A stretch of 64,000 nt of DNA. It comes from Tumebacillus sp. BK434. GTDB lineage: Bacteria > Bacillota > Bacilli > Tumebacillales > Tumebacillaceae. Below the pieces are notes generated by a model. It was not told the origin of the DNA. It did no database searches and worked only from the letters and a program-made list of their open reading frames with translations. Below are positions 26,019 to 34,262 of the stretch, one piece after another. The stretch lies in assembly GCF_004340785.1 (NCBI RefSeq), contig NZ_SLXS01000007.1, positions 62,001-126,000 of the forward strand, given 5' to 3'. The number at the start of each line of letters is the position of its first letter. The stretch's first letter is position 1. A program made the translations under genes and the position numbers.

Positions 26019-27746
26019 ATGTTGCTCGAACTGTCAGTTAAGAATTTTGCGCTGATCGAAGAAGTGCGCCTGTCATTTGAGGCGGGTCTTTGCATCCTGA
26101 CCGGGGAGACCGGGGCAGGCAAATCGATCCTCCTGGACGCTGTGAGTCTCATCTTAGGCGGTCGTGCCTCGTCGGAATTTGTCCGGCAGGGCAAAGACAA
26201 AGCCACGATTGAGGCTCTTTTTGCCGTAGAATCGTCGGAGGAACTTGATGAACTGCTAGACGAATACGGGCTGGAGGCCGAGGACGGCCACATCGTGATC
26301 GTCCGCGAGATCTCCGCCGCCGGGAAAAATGTTTGCAGAATAAACGGAAGAATGGTCACCGTGCAGATGCTCAAGAATTTTGGGCAATACTTAATCAACA
26401 TGCATGGACAGCATGAGCACCAGACCCTGCACGATGTGCGCGAACAGCTCGCGTTGATCGATGGCTTTGGCGGGGATGAGCTGCTGGCGCTGCGCGCCGA
26501 GGTGGAAGCCGCCTATTTTGCCTACCGCGATGCGAAAAACCGGCTGCGCGAAGCGACTTTTGGCGAGCAGGAGCGCATCCAGCGCCTCGACATCCTGCGC
26601 TTTCAACTGCAGGAGATCAAGGAAGTCGCCTTGCGCGCCGGAGAAGATGAGCGGCTGGAGGAAGAGCACAAAAAGCTCTCGTTCTCCGAGAAGCTGTTCG
26701 ACGCCGCCAACTCCTCCTATGAGGTGCTGTACAGCGGCGAGCGGGGCAACTTGTCCACGCTGGACGGCGTCAACCGCGTGATCCGTGAACTGGAGAGCGT
26801 CGTGCGCTATGATGAGACCCTGTTTCCGGTGCTCGATCTGGTCAAGTCGTCCTTGTACCAGCTGGAAGAAGCGGCGCATTCTCTGCGCGACTACCGGGAC
26901 AGCATCGAGTTCAATCCGGTGCGTCTCTCCAAGCTGGAAGAGCGCTTGAACCTGATCCATCGGCTGAAGAAAAAGTACGGAGATTCTGTCGAGGACATCC
27001 TCGCGTTTGCCGCCCGCATCGAAGAGGAGCTGCACACGCTGGAGCATCATGAGGAAAGCCTGGAGAAGCTGACTCAAGACGTGGAAAGCACCGGCCTCGT
27101 CCTCGCCAAACGCGCCGTGGCCTTGTCCAAAGCGCGCCGTCATGCGGCGGAAGAGCTGTCGCAGCTGGTGATGGACGAACTGGCCGAACTGATGATGCCG
27201 AAGACGCAGTTTGCGATCACCTTTACCCAGATTCAAGATGCGGACGGGCTGCCGATCGGCTCGCGGAAAGTGCATGTCAGCGAGTGGGGCATCGACCGGG
27301 TGGAATTTCTGTTCTCCCCGAACGTGGGCGAGCCTTTGCGCCCGTTCGCGAAGATCGCCTCAGGCGGCGAACTGTCGCGGACGATGCTGGCGATCAAGAC
27401 GATCCTCGCCGATGTGGACAATGTCGGCACCTTGATCTTCGACGAAGTCGACACCGGCATCTCCGGACGGGCGGCGCAGGCGGTGGCAGAAAAGCTGGGG
27501 CTGATCGGCATGAAGCGCCAGGTGATCTGCGTGACGCATCTGCCGCAGGTCGCCTCGATGGCCGATGCGCACTACCTGATCCAAAAGCATCAGGACGCAG
27601 CGCGCACGCGCACCGAAGTGATCCAATTAAATGAAGCGGAGCGAATCGAAGAGATCGCCCGGATGCTGTCCGGTGCGGAACTGACCGAGACCACCTTGAA
27701 GCATGCTGCCGAAATGCTCGAGCGCGCCTGCCAGATCAAAGCGTAA
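26019..27746 (+). CDS. recN: DNA repair protein RecN
   Basis: This 575-aa SMC-like ATPase acts early in double-strand break repair. Walker A is GETGAGKS near residues 29-36, the middle is coiled coil (about 160-380), and the C-terminal half has the signature SGGELSRTMLAIK and Walker B TLIFDEVDTGISGRAAQAV. It starts 11 nt after argR, with a GGGGG-type ribosome site. Confidence 0.97.
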   Translation: MLLELSVKNFALIEEVRLSFEAGLCILTGETGAGKSILLDAVSLILGGRASSEFVRQGKDKATIEALFAVESSEELDELLDEYGLEAEDGHIVIVREISAAGKNVCRINGRMVTVQMLKNFGQYLINMHGQHEHQTLHDVREQLALIDGFGGDELLALRAEVEAAYFAYRDAKNRLREATFGEQERIQRLDILRFQLQEIKEVALRAGEDERLEEEHKKLSFSEKLFDAANSSYEVLYSGERGNLSTLDGVNRVIRELESVVRYDETLFPVLDLVKSSLYQLEEAAHSLRDYRDSIEFNPVRLSKLEERLNLIHRLKKKYGDSVEDILAFAARIEEELHTLEHHEESLEKLTQDVESTGLVLAKRAVALSKARRHAAEELSQLVMDELAELMMPKTQFAITFTQIQDADGLPIGSRKVHVSEWGIDRVEFLFSPNVGEPLRPFAKIASGGELSRTMLAIKTILADVDNVGTLIFDEVDTGISGRAAQAVAEKLGLIGMKRQVICVTHLPQVASMADAHYLIQKHQDAARTRTEVIQLNEAERIEEIARMLSGAELTETTLKHAAEMLERACQIKA

Positions 27747-27784
27747 CGCTGCCAAAAGCGCGTATGCATGGCAGATGTTTGGCA

Positions 27785-27816
27785 GGATAGCAGGTCGGCG
27801 AGGGAGGCATTCTATA
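27785..27816 (+). promoter_or_regulatory. Sigma-F/sigma-G-like promoter of spoIVB
   Basis: GGATA (27785-27789), 18 bp, then CATTCTATA (27808-27816). The -10 is identical to that before the first SASP gene (38102-38110). spoIVB is forespore-expressed in Bacillus, so the match fits. Confidence 0.6.
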
Positions 27817-27897
27817 GCTATCACTCCAAGACGACACTGTCACTCGGCAGAGGTATACGGAGGTGCAGACAGGGAAGGAAGGGGAGCGTGAGATGGT

Positions 27898-29211
27898 TTG
27901 ACAAAACACACTCGCAGAAAACTCTTAGGACTTTTCGTCGCAACAATGTTTGTCGCTTTGTGTTGGTTCACACCTATTCATCAGCTCGCAAGCATTCCCC
28001 AAGAACTACGGATTTTGCAAGGCACCAGCACGGCGCTCGATATCGGACTGCACTCGTTTGCCACGGTGACCACGTCCGAACCGGCTGTCGTCTCGGTTGC
28101 CGGGTCTCCGGAGGCGAAAGTTGCATCCCGCCTCAAACAACCTCTCAAGATCGATTCAGGCAAAACCGGCTCGGCCGACCTGCAAGTCAAACTTTTCGGA
28201 ATGATTCCGGTCAAATCGGTACACGTCAATGTCGTGCCCGACTTGAAAGTCATTCCGGGCGGTCAGTCGATCGGCGTCAAACTCAAATCTTCCGGTATCA
28301 TGGTCGTTGGCTACAACCTTGTCAAATCGGGCAACGATTCGATCTCGCCCGCAGAGCAGGCACAAGTCAAAGTCGGTGACATCATCACCGCCATCGACGG
28401 ACGCAAGGTCAAATCGGTCGAAGAAGCGGCCGAGTGGATCAACAAGGCGGGCAAAGCGGAGCGTCCGCTGGAGTTCACCGTCAAGCGTGCGAAGCAGATC
28501 ATGAAGCTGAAGGTCAAGCCGATCTTCGACAAAGACGGGGAAACCTACCGGATCGGGCTGTACATTCGCGATTCGGCAGCCGGTGTCGGCACCTTGACGT
28601 TCTACCAGCCGGATTATGGCGTCTTCGGGGCGCTCGGCCATGTGATCACCGACGTTGATACCGGCCAGCCGATCGGTGTCGGCGAAGGACAAGTTGTGCA
28701 TTCCCGAGTAACTTCGATCGATAAAGGGGAGAGCGGCACACCCGGTGAGAAGCGGGGGATCTTCATCGATGAAGATCAAGTGCTGGGCTCGATCACCCGC
28801 AACAGCGACTTTGGGATCTTCGGCAAGATGGAGTCCTTGCCGGATAACGCCAAAGTCAGACAAGCGATGCCCGTCGCCCTGGCTGAACAGGTGCACGAAG
28901 GCAAAGCGTCGATCCTCACCGTCGTCGAAGGGCAGAAGGTCGAGGAGTTCGACATTCAGATCGTCAACGTGATGCGTCAAAAATATCCGGCCACGAAAAG
29001 CATGGTGATCAAAGTCACCGACCCGCGCCTGCTCTCAAAGACAGGCGGGATCATCCAAGGCATGAGCGGCAGCCCGATCCTGCAGGACGGCAAAGTCGTC
29101 GGCGCCGTCACTCACGTCTTCGTCAACGACCCGACGCAAGGCTACGGCGTCTTCATCGAATGGATGCTCAACGAAGCGGGTGTCAAAACCAAAACGTCGG
29201 CCGCGTCCTAA
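27898..29211 (+). CDS. spoIVB: SpoIVB peptidase (serine protease S55)
   Basis: This 437-aa forespore-secreted protease activates pro-sigma-K processing in the mother cell. It has an N-terminal signal anchor, a PDZ domain (about residues 120-205, around VKVGDIITAIDG) and the S55 catalytic domain with histidine H248 in ALGHVITD and the serine in GMSGSP near residue 390. The start is TTG 27898 with AGGAAGGGGAGCG upstream; no ATG gives a full signal peptide. It lies between recN and spo0A, as in Bacillus, and ends in a bidirectional terminator. Confidence 0.95.
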   Translation: MTKHTRRKLLGLFVATMFVALCWFTPIHQLASIPQELRILQGTSTALDIGLHSFATVTTSEPAVVSVAGSPEAKVASRLKQPLKIDSGKTGSADLQVKLFGMIPVKSVHVNVVPDLKVIPGGQSIGVKLKSSGIMVVGYNLVKSGNDSISPAEQAQVKVGDIITAIDGRKVKSVEEAAEWINKAGKAERPLEFTVKRAKQIMKLKVKPIFDKDGETYRIGLYIRDSAAGVGTLTFYQPDYGVFGALGHVITDVDTGQPIGVGEGQVVHSRVTSIDKGESGTPGEKRGIFIDEDQVLGSITRNSDFGIFGKMESLPDNAKVRQAMPVALAEQVHEGKASILTVVEGQKVEEFDIQIVNVMRQKYPATKSMVIKVTDPRLLSKTGGIIQGMSGSPILQDGKVVGAVTHVFVNDPTQGYGVFIEWMLNEAGVKTKTSAAS

Positions 29212-29215
29212 ACAG

Positions 29216-29256
29216 GCAAACAAAAAACGCCCAGTTGATGGGCGTTTTTTGTTTGC
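29216..29256. terminator. Bidirectional terminator between spoIVB and a small minus-strand gene
   Basis: A perfect 18-bp stem (29216-29233 with 29239-29256) with A/T flanks inside the arms serves both strands. Confidence 0.9.
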
Positions 29257-29262
29257 TTCAGC

Positions 29263-29424
29263 TTATTTCAACGGTTGGGGCGGCGTGGTGTCAATCTCCG
29301 GGCCGTCCACAGGCTTCGACTTGTAGTCAGATGGCGTTTTGGCTTGCTGCTGATAGAGCAAACTTCCGGAAATGATCAGAACCACAGCCACAACAAGCAG
29401 GATGATTCGCGTTCTCGTTGTCAA
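29263..29424 (-). CDS. Small single-pass membrane protein, unknown
   Basis: This 53-aa protein starts at TTG 29424 with an AAGGAGAAGGGGAGA ribosome site. One membrane helix (about residues 6-22, IILLVVAVVLIISGSLL) is followed by a short hydrophilic tail with several prolines. Convergent with spoIVB. A TGAAAC-N17-CGTCTA element lies just upstream (29449-29477), resembling an ECF sigma promoter. Not recognised. Confidence 0.5.
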   Translation of the reverse strand: MTTRTRIILLVVAVVLIISGSLLYQQQAKTPSDYKSKPVDGPEIDTTPPQPLK

Positions 29425-29448
29425 AAGTCTTCTCCCCTTCTCCTTCGT

Positions 29449-29477
29449 TAGACGCAGCCAGCAGAAGGATTGTTTCA
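29449..29477 (-). promoter_or_regulatory. Possible ECF sigma promoter
   Basis: On the minus strand TGAAAC, 17 bp, CGTCTA. The -10 is identical to that of the promoter before the ECF sigma gene at 36.7 kb. Confidence 0.3.
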
Positions 29478-29536
29478 TTTGTTACAATATTCGCATAGGG
29501 CTTTTGAACTATTTTGCAAACAGCGCTGTGATATTT

Positions 29537-29544
29537 TTCGACAA
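29537..29544 (-). promoter_or_regulatory. Spo0A box upstream of spo0A (distal)
   Basis: The minus strand reads TTTTGTCGAAAAAT, containing TTGTCGAA. About 175 bp before spo0A. Confidence 0.55.
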
Positions 29545-29647
29545 AAGTACGTTGCGAAACGGAGTGTTTTGATCAGAAGAAGTAAGAATACTGATTAAAA
29601 TACGCAGAAATTGTTGAAATCAGTCTAAATGTTTATGGAAGGGTAAT

Positions 29648-29675
29648 AGAGGAATAAAAACTGTCTTGTCGAAAT
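29648..29675 (+). promoter_or_regulatory. Sigma-H-like promoter with overlapping Spo0A box before spo0A
   Basis: AGGAATA (29650-29656) and GTCGAAAT (29668-29675) spaced by 11 bp resemble the sigma-H consensus. The -10 overlaps the octamer TTGTCGAA (29666-29673). In Bacillus the sporulation promoter of spo0A is sigma-H dependent and Spo0A-controlled, so this is the expected arrangement. Confidence 0.55.
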
Positions 29676-29718
29676 ATCTTTTCAGTCAGGTGAGCGTACA
29701 CAAGGGGGTTCTTACTCA

Positions 29719-30483
29719 GTGAAGAATATCAAAGTTCTGATCGCAGATGATAACCGCGAATTTGCGGAGCTTCTGAAAGAATTTGTCACCGATCAAAGCG
29801 ACATGGAAGTCGTCGGCGTTGCCTACAACGGCAACGAAGTGCTGGAACTGCTCGACAGCCAGCAGCCGGATGTGATCATCCTCGACATCATCATGCCGGT
29901 TCTCGATGGCATCGGCGTGTTGGAGAAGATCCAAGGCATGCAACTTGCGTACGACCCGAAAGTCATCATGTTGACAGCTTTCGGTCAAGAAAACATCACG
30001 AAGCGTGCCGTTGAATTCGGCGCTGCCTACTATATCTTAAAACCGTTCGACATGGACGTGCTGGCCAACCGCATCCGCCAAGTGGTGCGCGTGCCGGGAA
30101 CTGCCCCGAAACAGCAGATGACGCGCGGCAAAAACGTCGATGCATCGATCACCAACATCATCCACGAGATCGGCGTGCCGGCACACATCAAAGGGTACCA
30201 CTACCTGCGGGAAGCGATCGGCATGGTTTACAAAGACGTCGAGATCCTCGGCTCGATCACCAAAGTGCTGTACCCGAAGATCGCAGAAAAGTACAACACC
30301 ACCCCGTCCCGCGTCGAACGTGCCATCCGCCACGCCATCGAAGTGGCCTGGGGCCGCGGCAACGTCGACTCGATCCGCAACCTCTTCGGCAACACCGTCA
30401 ACGTGGGCAAGGCGAAACCGACCAACTCGGAGTTCATCGCCATGGTCGCGGATAAGCTGCGCATTGAGGCGAAGATTTCGTAA
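29719..30483 (+). CDS. spo0A: Sporulation transcription factor Spo0A
   Basis: This 254-aa response regulator is the master switch of sporulation. The receiver domain has D10/D11, phosphoacceptor D56 (IILDIIMP), T86 and K108. The C-terminal DNA-binding domain has the recognition helix [20 protein letters not shown] at 195-214, essentially identical to Bacillus. The start is GTG 29719, also GTG in B. subtilis, with AAGGGGGT upstream. Two Spo0A boxes precede it. Confidence 0.98.
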   Translation: MKNIKVLIADDNREFAELLKEFVTDQSDMEVVGVAYNGNEVLELLDSQQPDVIILDIIMPVLDGIGVLEKIQGMQLAYDPKVIMLTAFGQENITKRAVEFGAAYYILKPFDMDVLANRIRQVVRVPGTAPKQQMTRGKNVDASITNIIHEIGVPAHIKGYHYLREAIGMVYKDVEILGSITKVLYPKIAEKYNTTPSRVERAIRHAIEVAWGRGNVDSIRNLFGNTVNVGKAKPTNSEFIAMVADKLRIEAKIS

Positions 30484-30580
30484 GCACATACCAGAGCAAG
30501 GGATACGGGCATACCGCACTCATTTATTTGTAGCTGTGACAGCCAACGAACTTGTTATCGATCTATAACTTACTACCATC

Positions 30581-30617
30581 ACACCCGATAAATCCTCGTG
30601 ATTTATCGGGTGTTTGT
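30581..30617 (+). terminator. Rho-independent terminator after spo0A
   Basis: ACACCCGATAAAT pairs with ATTTATCGGGTGT (13 bp) and is followed by TTTGTG. Confidence 0.8.
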
Positions 30618-30653
30618 GCTTGAAGTAAGCGTTTGGAACAAGGCAAAGTACAA

Positions 30654-31322
30654 TCATTTCAAAATTAGATGCGCCTTGGCTTCTTTCAACCACATCGGAA
30701 ACTCATCCAGCAACTGGTCATAGAGTTGCTCATCGGAAACGGCGGCAATGTTGTCAAAGTGGAAAAAGTTTGCGTTGTCCACAACGCGGCCTTCCATCGT
30801 GTCTAACTTTCGCAAGACATCAAAGTTAGAATCTCCAATCCCTACAAATTGCCAGAAGATTGGTTGGCTCGAAGACTCGACGATGAATTTCTTGATCCCC
30901 GGCTTGCAACCGCCATCATTGATGAAAACCAAGAAAACAGGGATATTGCCAGGCTCTTCATGTAAGTACTTCTGCAGCACGTCTGCCATCACTTTTGGCT
31001 CGTCGTTACGGCCAAATTTATGGATCGATTCGTCGTTCAGGATATAATTGTTTACGTATCCGGCAAAATCTTTTTCCGTCACCGCCGGCAAACGGGTAAA
31101 TTCATTGTCATAGACCCAAACATCCAAAGACCCGTCATCATCGAATTGACTGGCCACTGCTAAAATGCGTTCTACAACTTGTTGAACGGTTCCATTCTTA
31201 TAGAGACTTCGCATCGACCCACTGATATCCAAAACCAATCCTACTTTCGCAACAACGTCGAGCAATTGCTTTTTCTCAAGCGCCACCGTTACACTTTTCT
31301 TCAAGAGAGAAACCGAGTTCAT
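30654..31322 (-). CDS. VWA-domain protein (TerF/TerY-like)
   Basis: This 222-aa protein is almost entirely a von Willebrand A domain. The MIDAS motif DISGS is at residues 32-36, with VFLVFINDGG and QFVGIGDSNFDVL later in the fold. This type resembles the VWA proteins of tellurium/stress resistance (ter) clusters, but no other ter gene is in the window. ATG 31322 has AAGGAGG upstream. It is a lone gene at the left border of an AT-richer accessory block. It may bind Mg2+ and a protein partner; function not known. Confidence 0.8.
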   Translation of the reverse strand: MNSVSLLKKSVTVALEKKQLLDVVAKVGLVLDISGSMRSLYKNGTVQQVVERILAVASQFDDDGSLDVWVYDNEFTRLPAVTEKDFAGYVNNYILNDESIHKFGRNDEPKVMADVLQKYLHEEPGNIPVFLVFINDGGCKPGIKKFIVESSSQPIFWQFVGIGDSNFDVLRKLDTMEGRVVDNANFFHFDNIAAVSDEQLYDQLLDEFPMWLKEAKAHLILK

Positions 31323-31427
31323 TGCTTGTCCTCCTTCTTTATTGAGAGAAAATATAACCAATTTATACATTTTTAGTTTATCAAAAGATATGTTTGATGA
31401 ACATATCGAGTCGGACAATTGAAAGAA

Positions 31428-31455
31428 ACCGCTATGCCATTGCCGACATAGCGGT
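31428..31455 (-). terminator. Likely minus-strand terminator after the gene remnant
   Basis: ACCGCTATG pairs with CATAGCGGT; on the minus strand TTCTTTCAATT follows. Confidence 0.5.
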
Positions 31456-31543
31456 CAGAACAAAGATGATTCGAAATACAATCCCCAAATAGTATAGTTG
31501 CCGAATGCTCCAGAACTGGACTGTTCCAGTCAACTCTTTCCTA

Positions 31544-31658
31544 TCACCAGAGCCCTCCGCCCCAGAAGCCTGCGTGGCCTAACCAAGGCAGGAAGCACAG
31601 GCCGCCAAAAAATGCGGGTTCGATGTCTGCTTTGTCTGCAAGCGGAAGCAGGGCAACT
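31544..31658 (-). pseudogene. 3' remnant of a small protein gene paralogous to 33512-33799
   Basis: In one minus-strand frame the residues FLPWLGHAGFWGGGLW end at a stop, against FLPWLALAGFWGGGLW in the intact gene at 33512-33799. The preceding DIEPAFFG matches DVEPVFFG. The DNA is also clearly alike over about 90 bp. Upstream the frame hits a stop (TGA) and similarity ends, so the 5' part is lost or frameshifted. Confidence 0.7.
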
Positions 31659-31826
31659 CGCCATCATCCTTCCAATAATTGTGAAACGCCAACAACATGT
31701 TTTGAAGCCTATAAACTTCTACCATCTCACGATATATCAAATCGATTTTTCGGGTGCCAAGGCAAGCAGAGGACAAAAACTCCAGCAAAATTTGCTATTC
31801 ACTAAAAACCTATACTTTTGTTGTAT

Positions 31827-31854
31827 TTGAAATTATGAAAATACATTATATAAT
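31827..31854 (+). promoter_or_regulatory. Sigma-A promoter of the M23 peptidase gene
   Basis: TTGAAA (31827-31832), a 16-bp spacer and TATAAT (31849-31854). Confidence 0.7.
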
Positions 31855-31893
31855 TAATATGTAATACTCAAAAATAAATAGTAGGTCTATCTA

Positions 31894-32418
31894 ATGAAGA
31901 AAATGCTTGCAACTTTGAGCGCAGCAGTGATATTTAGTGCGTTGACGGGAGGTGCTACGCTTGCCGCACCGAACGACATGCTCGCTCCGTGGACAGGTGG
32001 GAAAACGTACCAATGTACCCAGGGCAACTTTGGTTCCTACAGTCATTATGATGTATGGAACCAGTATGCATGGGATTTTGCACTACCGAGCGGCACACCG
32101 GTACGGGCCGTTTCCAGCGGCACCATCACATTTAAGGGGTGGGACACAACCGGCTATGGCAACAAGGTGGTCATCCGGCACCCGGACGGTTCGTACTCCC
32201 AATACGCGCATAACAGCTCGTTTGGGATCTACAACGTAGGTCAATGGGTCGCACGCGGCTCCGTGGTCTCGTATTCCGGTTCTTCTGGCAACTCGTCCGG
32301 CCCGCATTTGCATTTCCAAATCATCGATGGCAATGGCTACTCTCAGCCGTCCCGCTTTACCGATATCGGTAACCCGACGGCAGGCTACTCCTACACATCG
32401 GGGAACGGCACGATCTAA
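31894..32418 (+). CDS. Secreted M23-family (LytM-like) metallopeptidase
   Basis: This 174-aa protein has a cleavable signal peptide (residues 1-25, ending LAA) and an M23 domain. Zinc ligands H51, D61 and H140 (in GPHLHFQ) and catalytic H106/H138 can be placed; the fragment YAWDFALPSGTPVRAV is typical of this family. Such enzymes cut peptide bridges of peptidoglycan. The ribosome site is weak (TAGGTC), but the promoter is good and a terminator follows, so it is a single-gene unit. Confidence 0.87.
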   Translation: MKKMLATLSAAVIFSALTGGATLAAPNDMLAPWTGGKTYQCTQGNFGSYSHYDVWNQYAWDFALPSGTPVRAVSSGTITFKGWDTTGYGNKVVIRHPDGSYSQYAHNSSFGIYNVGQWVARGSVVSYSGSSGNSSGPHLHFQIIDGNGYSQPSRFTDIGNPTAGYSYTSGNGTI

Positions 32419-32443
32419 TCGCTTTTCATTGAGGTTCAGAGCG

Positions 32444-32478
32444 GCACCTATCGGCAAATTGCTGATGGGTGTCTTTTT
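32444..32478 (+). terminator. Rho-independent terminator after the M23 gene
   Basis: A 12-bp stem with G-U pairs (32444-32455 with 32461-32472) is followed by CTTTTT. Confidence 0.75.
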
Positions 32479-32693
32479 GTGAATATACACTAAAAAGATG
32501 AAGAGGATGAACTTTCCTTTAATTTCGGTGAGAGTCGACAGATATATTCCATGTCTTCACAATATCTCATATCATTATAAGATATCAGAAAGGAGGTCGA
32601 TCATTAGACGGTCGGGGCAGCGTATTCAGCGGATACACTGTCATTACGTTTCGTCCATAATTTGTATAATTTCATTTAGAAGGGGGATTATTC

Positions 32694-33056
32694 GTGGGTT
32701 TATCACATAGGCTATTACGTTCCTTCATGTTCTTTGGTATTGTGTTCGCAGTCACGCTCTTCACCGGGTGTGGCGCAGTGGTGGAAACCGAGCAAGAACC
32801 TATAAAGAATCATGAAGTCAAAGGTCCAAAAGTCACGGAAGATGAAGCCAAATTAGTGGCAACAAGCAGGTTTCAAGTGACAAAAGTTGAAAACGTGGAA
32901 CTTCGTACTTTGACTTCTGTCGAGTTCTCGTACGTACCTATGGATGCCAAGCAACTTACCCCTATTTACTACGTGATCAAAGGGCAAACGACAAGTGGGA
33001 TCACAACAATCTTTGTTTCCTCAAACGACACACGTCACGCCTTCGAACTGAAATAG
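32694..33056 (+). CDS. Small lipoprotein, unknown
   Basis: This 120-aa protein has a signal peptide with lipobox FTGC (cysteine at about residue 26) and a mature part of about 95 residues with VTEDEAKLVATSRFQV and a C-terminal IYYVIKGQTTSGITTIFVSS; the arrangement is faintly PepSY-like. GTG 32694 has AGAAGGGGG upstream. TATAAT at 32665-32670 could be its -10. Not recognised as a named family. Confidence 0.65.
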   Translation: MGLSHRLLRSFMFFGIVFAVTLFTGCGAVVETEQEPIKNHEVKGPKVTEDEAKLVATSRFQVTKVENVELRTLTSVEFSYVPMDAKQLTPIYYVIKGQTTSGITTIFVSSNDTRHAFELK

Positions 33057-33190
33057 TCGAAACTATGTTGGGGCGTTTGAAGTTTATGTAACTGAATAGG
33101 ACTGCTGCCGGTCATCCGATAGAAAAAATGGCTGAGGGAGCGAGGCAGCCAATCACGAACCGTTCTATTCGTAGAGAGAGGAAATGTTAG
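33050..33190 (-). pseudogene. Possible remnant of an AraC-type DNA-binding domain
   Basis: The minus-strand frame reads RDWLPRSLSHFFYRMTGSSP followed by IQLHKLQ, which resembles the last helix-turn-helix of AraC regulators (S-x-SHF-x-x-x-F/Y-x-x-x-TG-x-SP-x-Q). The frame has no credible start or upstream AraC domain, so at most it is a decayed fragment. Confidence 0.3.
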
Positions 33191-33365
33191 TTTTGGGGAC
33201 GACTTTGGTACAACTGTTCGAGCAAATCGGTAATATGTGCGATTTTGCATCGGTTGTAACACGGAAGAAGCATCAAAGCGTCCCATGCCTTCAATCTTCC
33301 CTACAAAAACAAACTAGCCGCTATACCGAGATGGTAGAGCGGCAGTACGTACATCGAAAACAAGT
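33057..33365. other. Intergenic stretch, no intact gene
   Basis: Contains the possible AraC remnant and a minus-strand terminator. Otherwise I see nothing. Confidence 0.5.
33304..33343 (-). terminator. Minus-strand terminator after the YjcZ-type gene
   Basis: The stem GCCGCT/AGCGGC with inner TACC/GGTA (33317-33343) is followed on the minus strand by a T-rich tract (33304-33313). Confidence 0.65.
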
Positions 33366-33473
33366 TTAGCAATGACCTACAGCACCGTAGCCCGGAACGA
33401 GCAGGAAGAACAACACGAAGATGATCAGAAATACGACTGCCCAGCGAGTGTACGCTCCAAAAGTACCGTACAT
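33366..33473 (-). CDS. YjcZ-family sporulation protein (35 aa)
   Basis: ATG 33473, preceded by GAGGGGGTG, opens a 35-codon gene: MYGTFGAYTRW, then VVFLIIFVLFFLLVPGYG and a short tail. This is the YjcZ/SscA-type pattern, very short hydrophobic proteins linked to spore assembly in Bacillus. It lies 38 nt downstream of the GW-rich small protein gene on the same strand, so the two are probably one sporulation operon, ending in the terminator at 33304-33343. Confidence 0.8.
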   Translation of the reverse strand: MYGTFGAYTRWAVVFLIIFVLFFLLVPGYGAVGHC

Positions 33474-33511
33474 GTCGTCACCCCCTCTCACAGTGTTCTC
33501 CTCGATTCAGA

Positions 33512-33799
33512 TTACCACCAGAGCCCTCCGCCCCAGAAACCTGCGAGAGCTAACCAAGGGAGAAAGCCGAGCCCAAAAAACACGGGCTCAACGTCGGGCT
33601 GATCCTCGGTGTTTTGAAGCAGAGCGTCTTTGAAGGCGAGTTCCTTCGAATCGGCCGCAGCCAATCCTGCTCCCGGATAGCGAATGTACATCCCTTCATT
33701 GGTAACGGAATGCAAGACACCGTGATGAACAGTTCCATTCATGTGATGCGCGACGATCGGCTGGCCAACAAATCTTTGAGCATGTTGTCTCAGATTCAT
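33512..33799 (-). CDS. Small protein with Sm-like core and GW-rich tail, unknown
   Basis: This 95-aa protein has a segment VGQPIVAHHMNGTVHHGVLH followed by SVTNEGMYIRYPG, resembling small beta-barrel (Sm-like, DUF2642-type) spore-associated proteins that start with a glycine-rich beta hairpin. The C-terminus FLPWLALAGFWGGGLWW is rich in W and G. ATG 33799 has GAAAGAGGG upstream. It lies upstream of a YjcZ-type gene on the same strand, which suggests a sporulation role (inference). A truncated paralogue lies at 31544-31658. Confidence 0.65.
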   Translation of the reverse strand: MNLRQHAQRFVGQPIVAHHMNGTVHHGVLHSVTNEGMYIRYPGAGLAAADSKELAFKDALLQNTEDQPDVEPVFFGLGFLPWLALAGFWGGGLWW

Positions 33800-34262
33800 T
33801 CGTTCTACTACCCTCTTTCAAAATGTTTTTGGACACTGCATTTTTGAAGCGTGAGAAGAAACCTACAACAGCTTGCCACCTGGCTTTCACCGTACGTAGG
33901 TATTTACCTGTCCTGATACGGATCGAGCGGGGATAGACCACAGGCGGCATCTTTCCTAATTGAGCGATCCTCCCTATGAAAAAGGTATACAGTACATTAT
34001 GTAAATCAGGAACGTCTTGTAACGGACAATCAACTACAGGGCACCCTAAAGAGAGATAAAAATACCTGTAAAAACATCTGGCGCCGATCTTCAGCAGTTG
34101 TTGCCTGAGCTTCATGAATCCATATCGGGGGCTGTATCAAAAACATGTTCAAGCTCGAGTTCTGATATGAGCACAAGTTCGATAAGATAAGCGTGAAAAG
34201 GGTAGAGGGGATACATGGCTGAGTACGGCAATCGGACATTCAATCGGGGATGACCGCATGAG
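33800..34262. other. Intergenic stretch, no supported gene
   Basis: A minus-strand frame (33696-34115) is open but overlaps the 33512-33799 gene, has no ribosome site and looks like nothing known. I see no strong promoter, repeat or RNA structure. Confidence 0.5.

Larger units (their letters stand above)
31323..31893. other. Intergenic stretch with a gene remnant and promoter signals
   Basis: No intact gene is supported. It holds a minus-strand hairpin (31428-31455), a remnant of the small GW-rich protein gene (31544-31658) and, at its right end, the promoter of the M23 peptidase gene. Short ORFs in the region lack ribosome sites. Confidence 0.6.

Noticed and set aside
32498-32710. 70-codon frame before the lipoprotein gene
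   Set aside because: No ribosome site, unusual composition, overlaps the start of a better-supported gene.
33240-33290. TGTAAC followed by a GCGTCC-like element as another ECF promoter
   Set aside because: Spacing is 18 bp to CGTC and no gene follows on that strand.
33696-34115. 139-codon minus-strand frame
   Set aside because: Overlaps the small gene at 33512-33799 by 104 bp, no ribosome site, no recognisable motif; left unannotated, but cannot be fully excluded.
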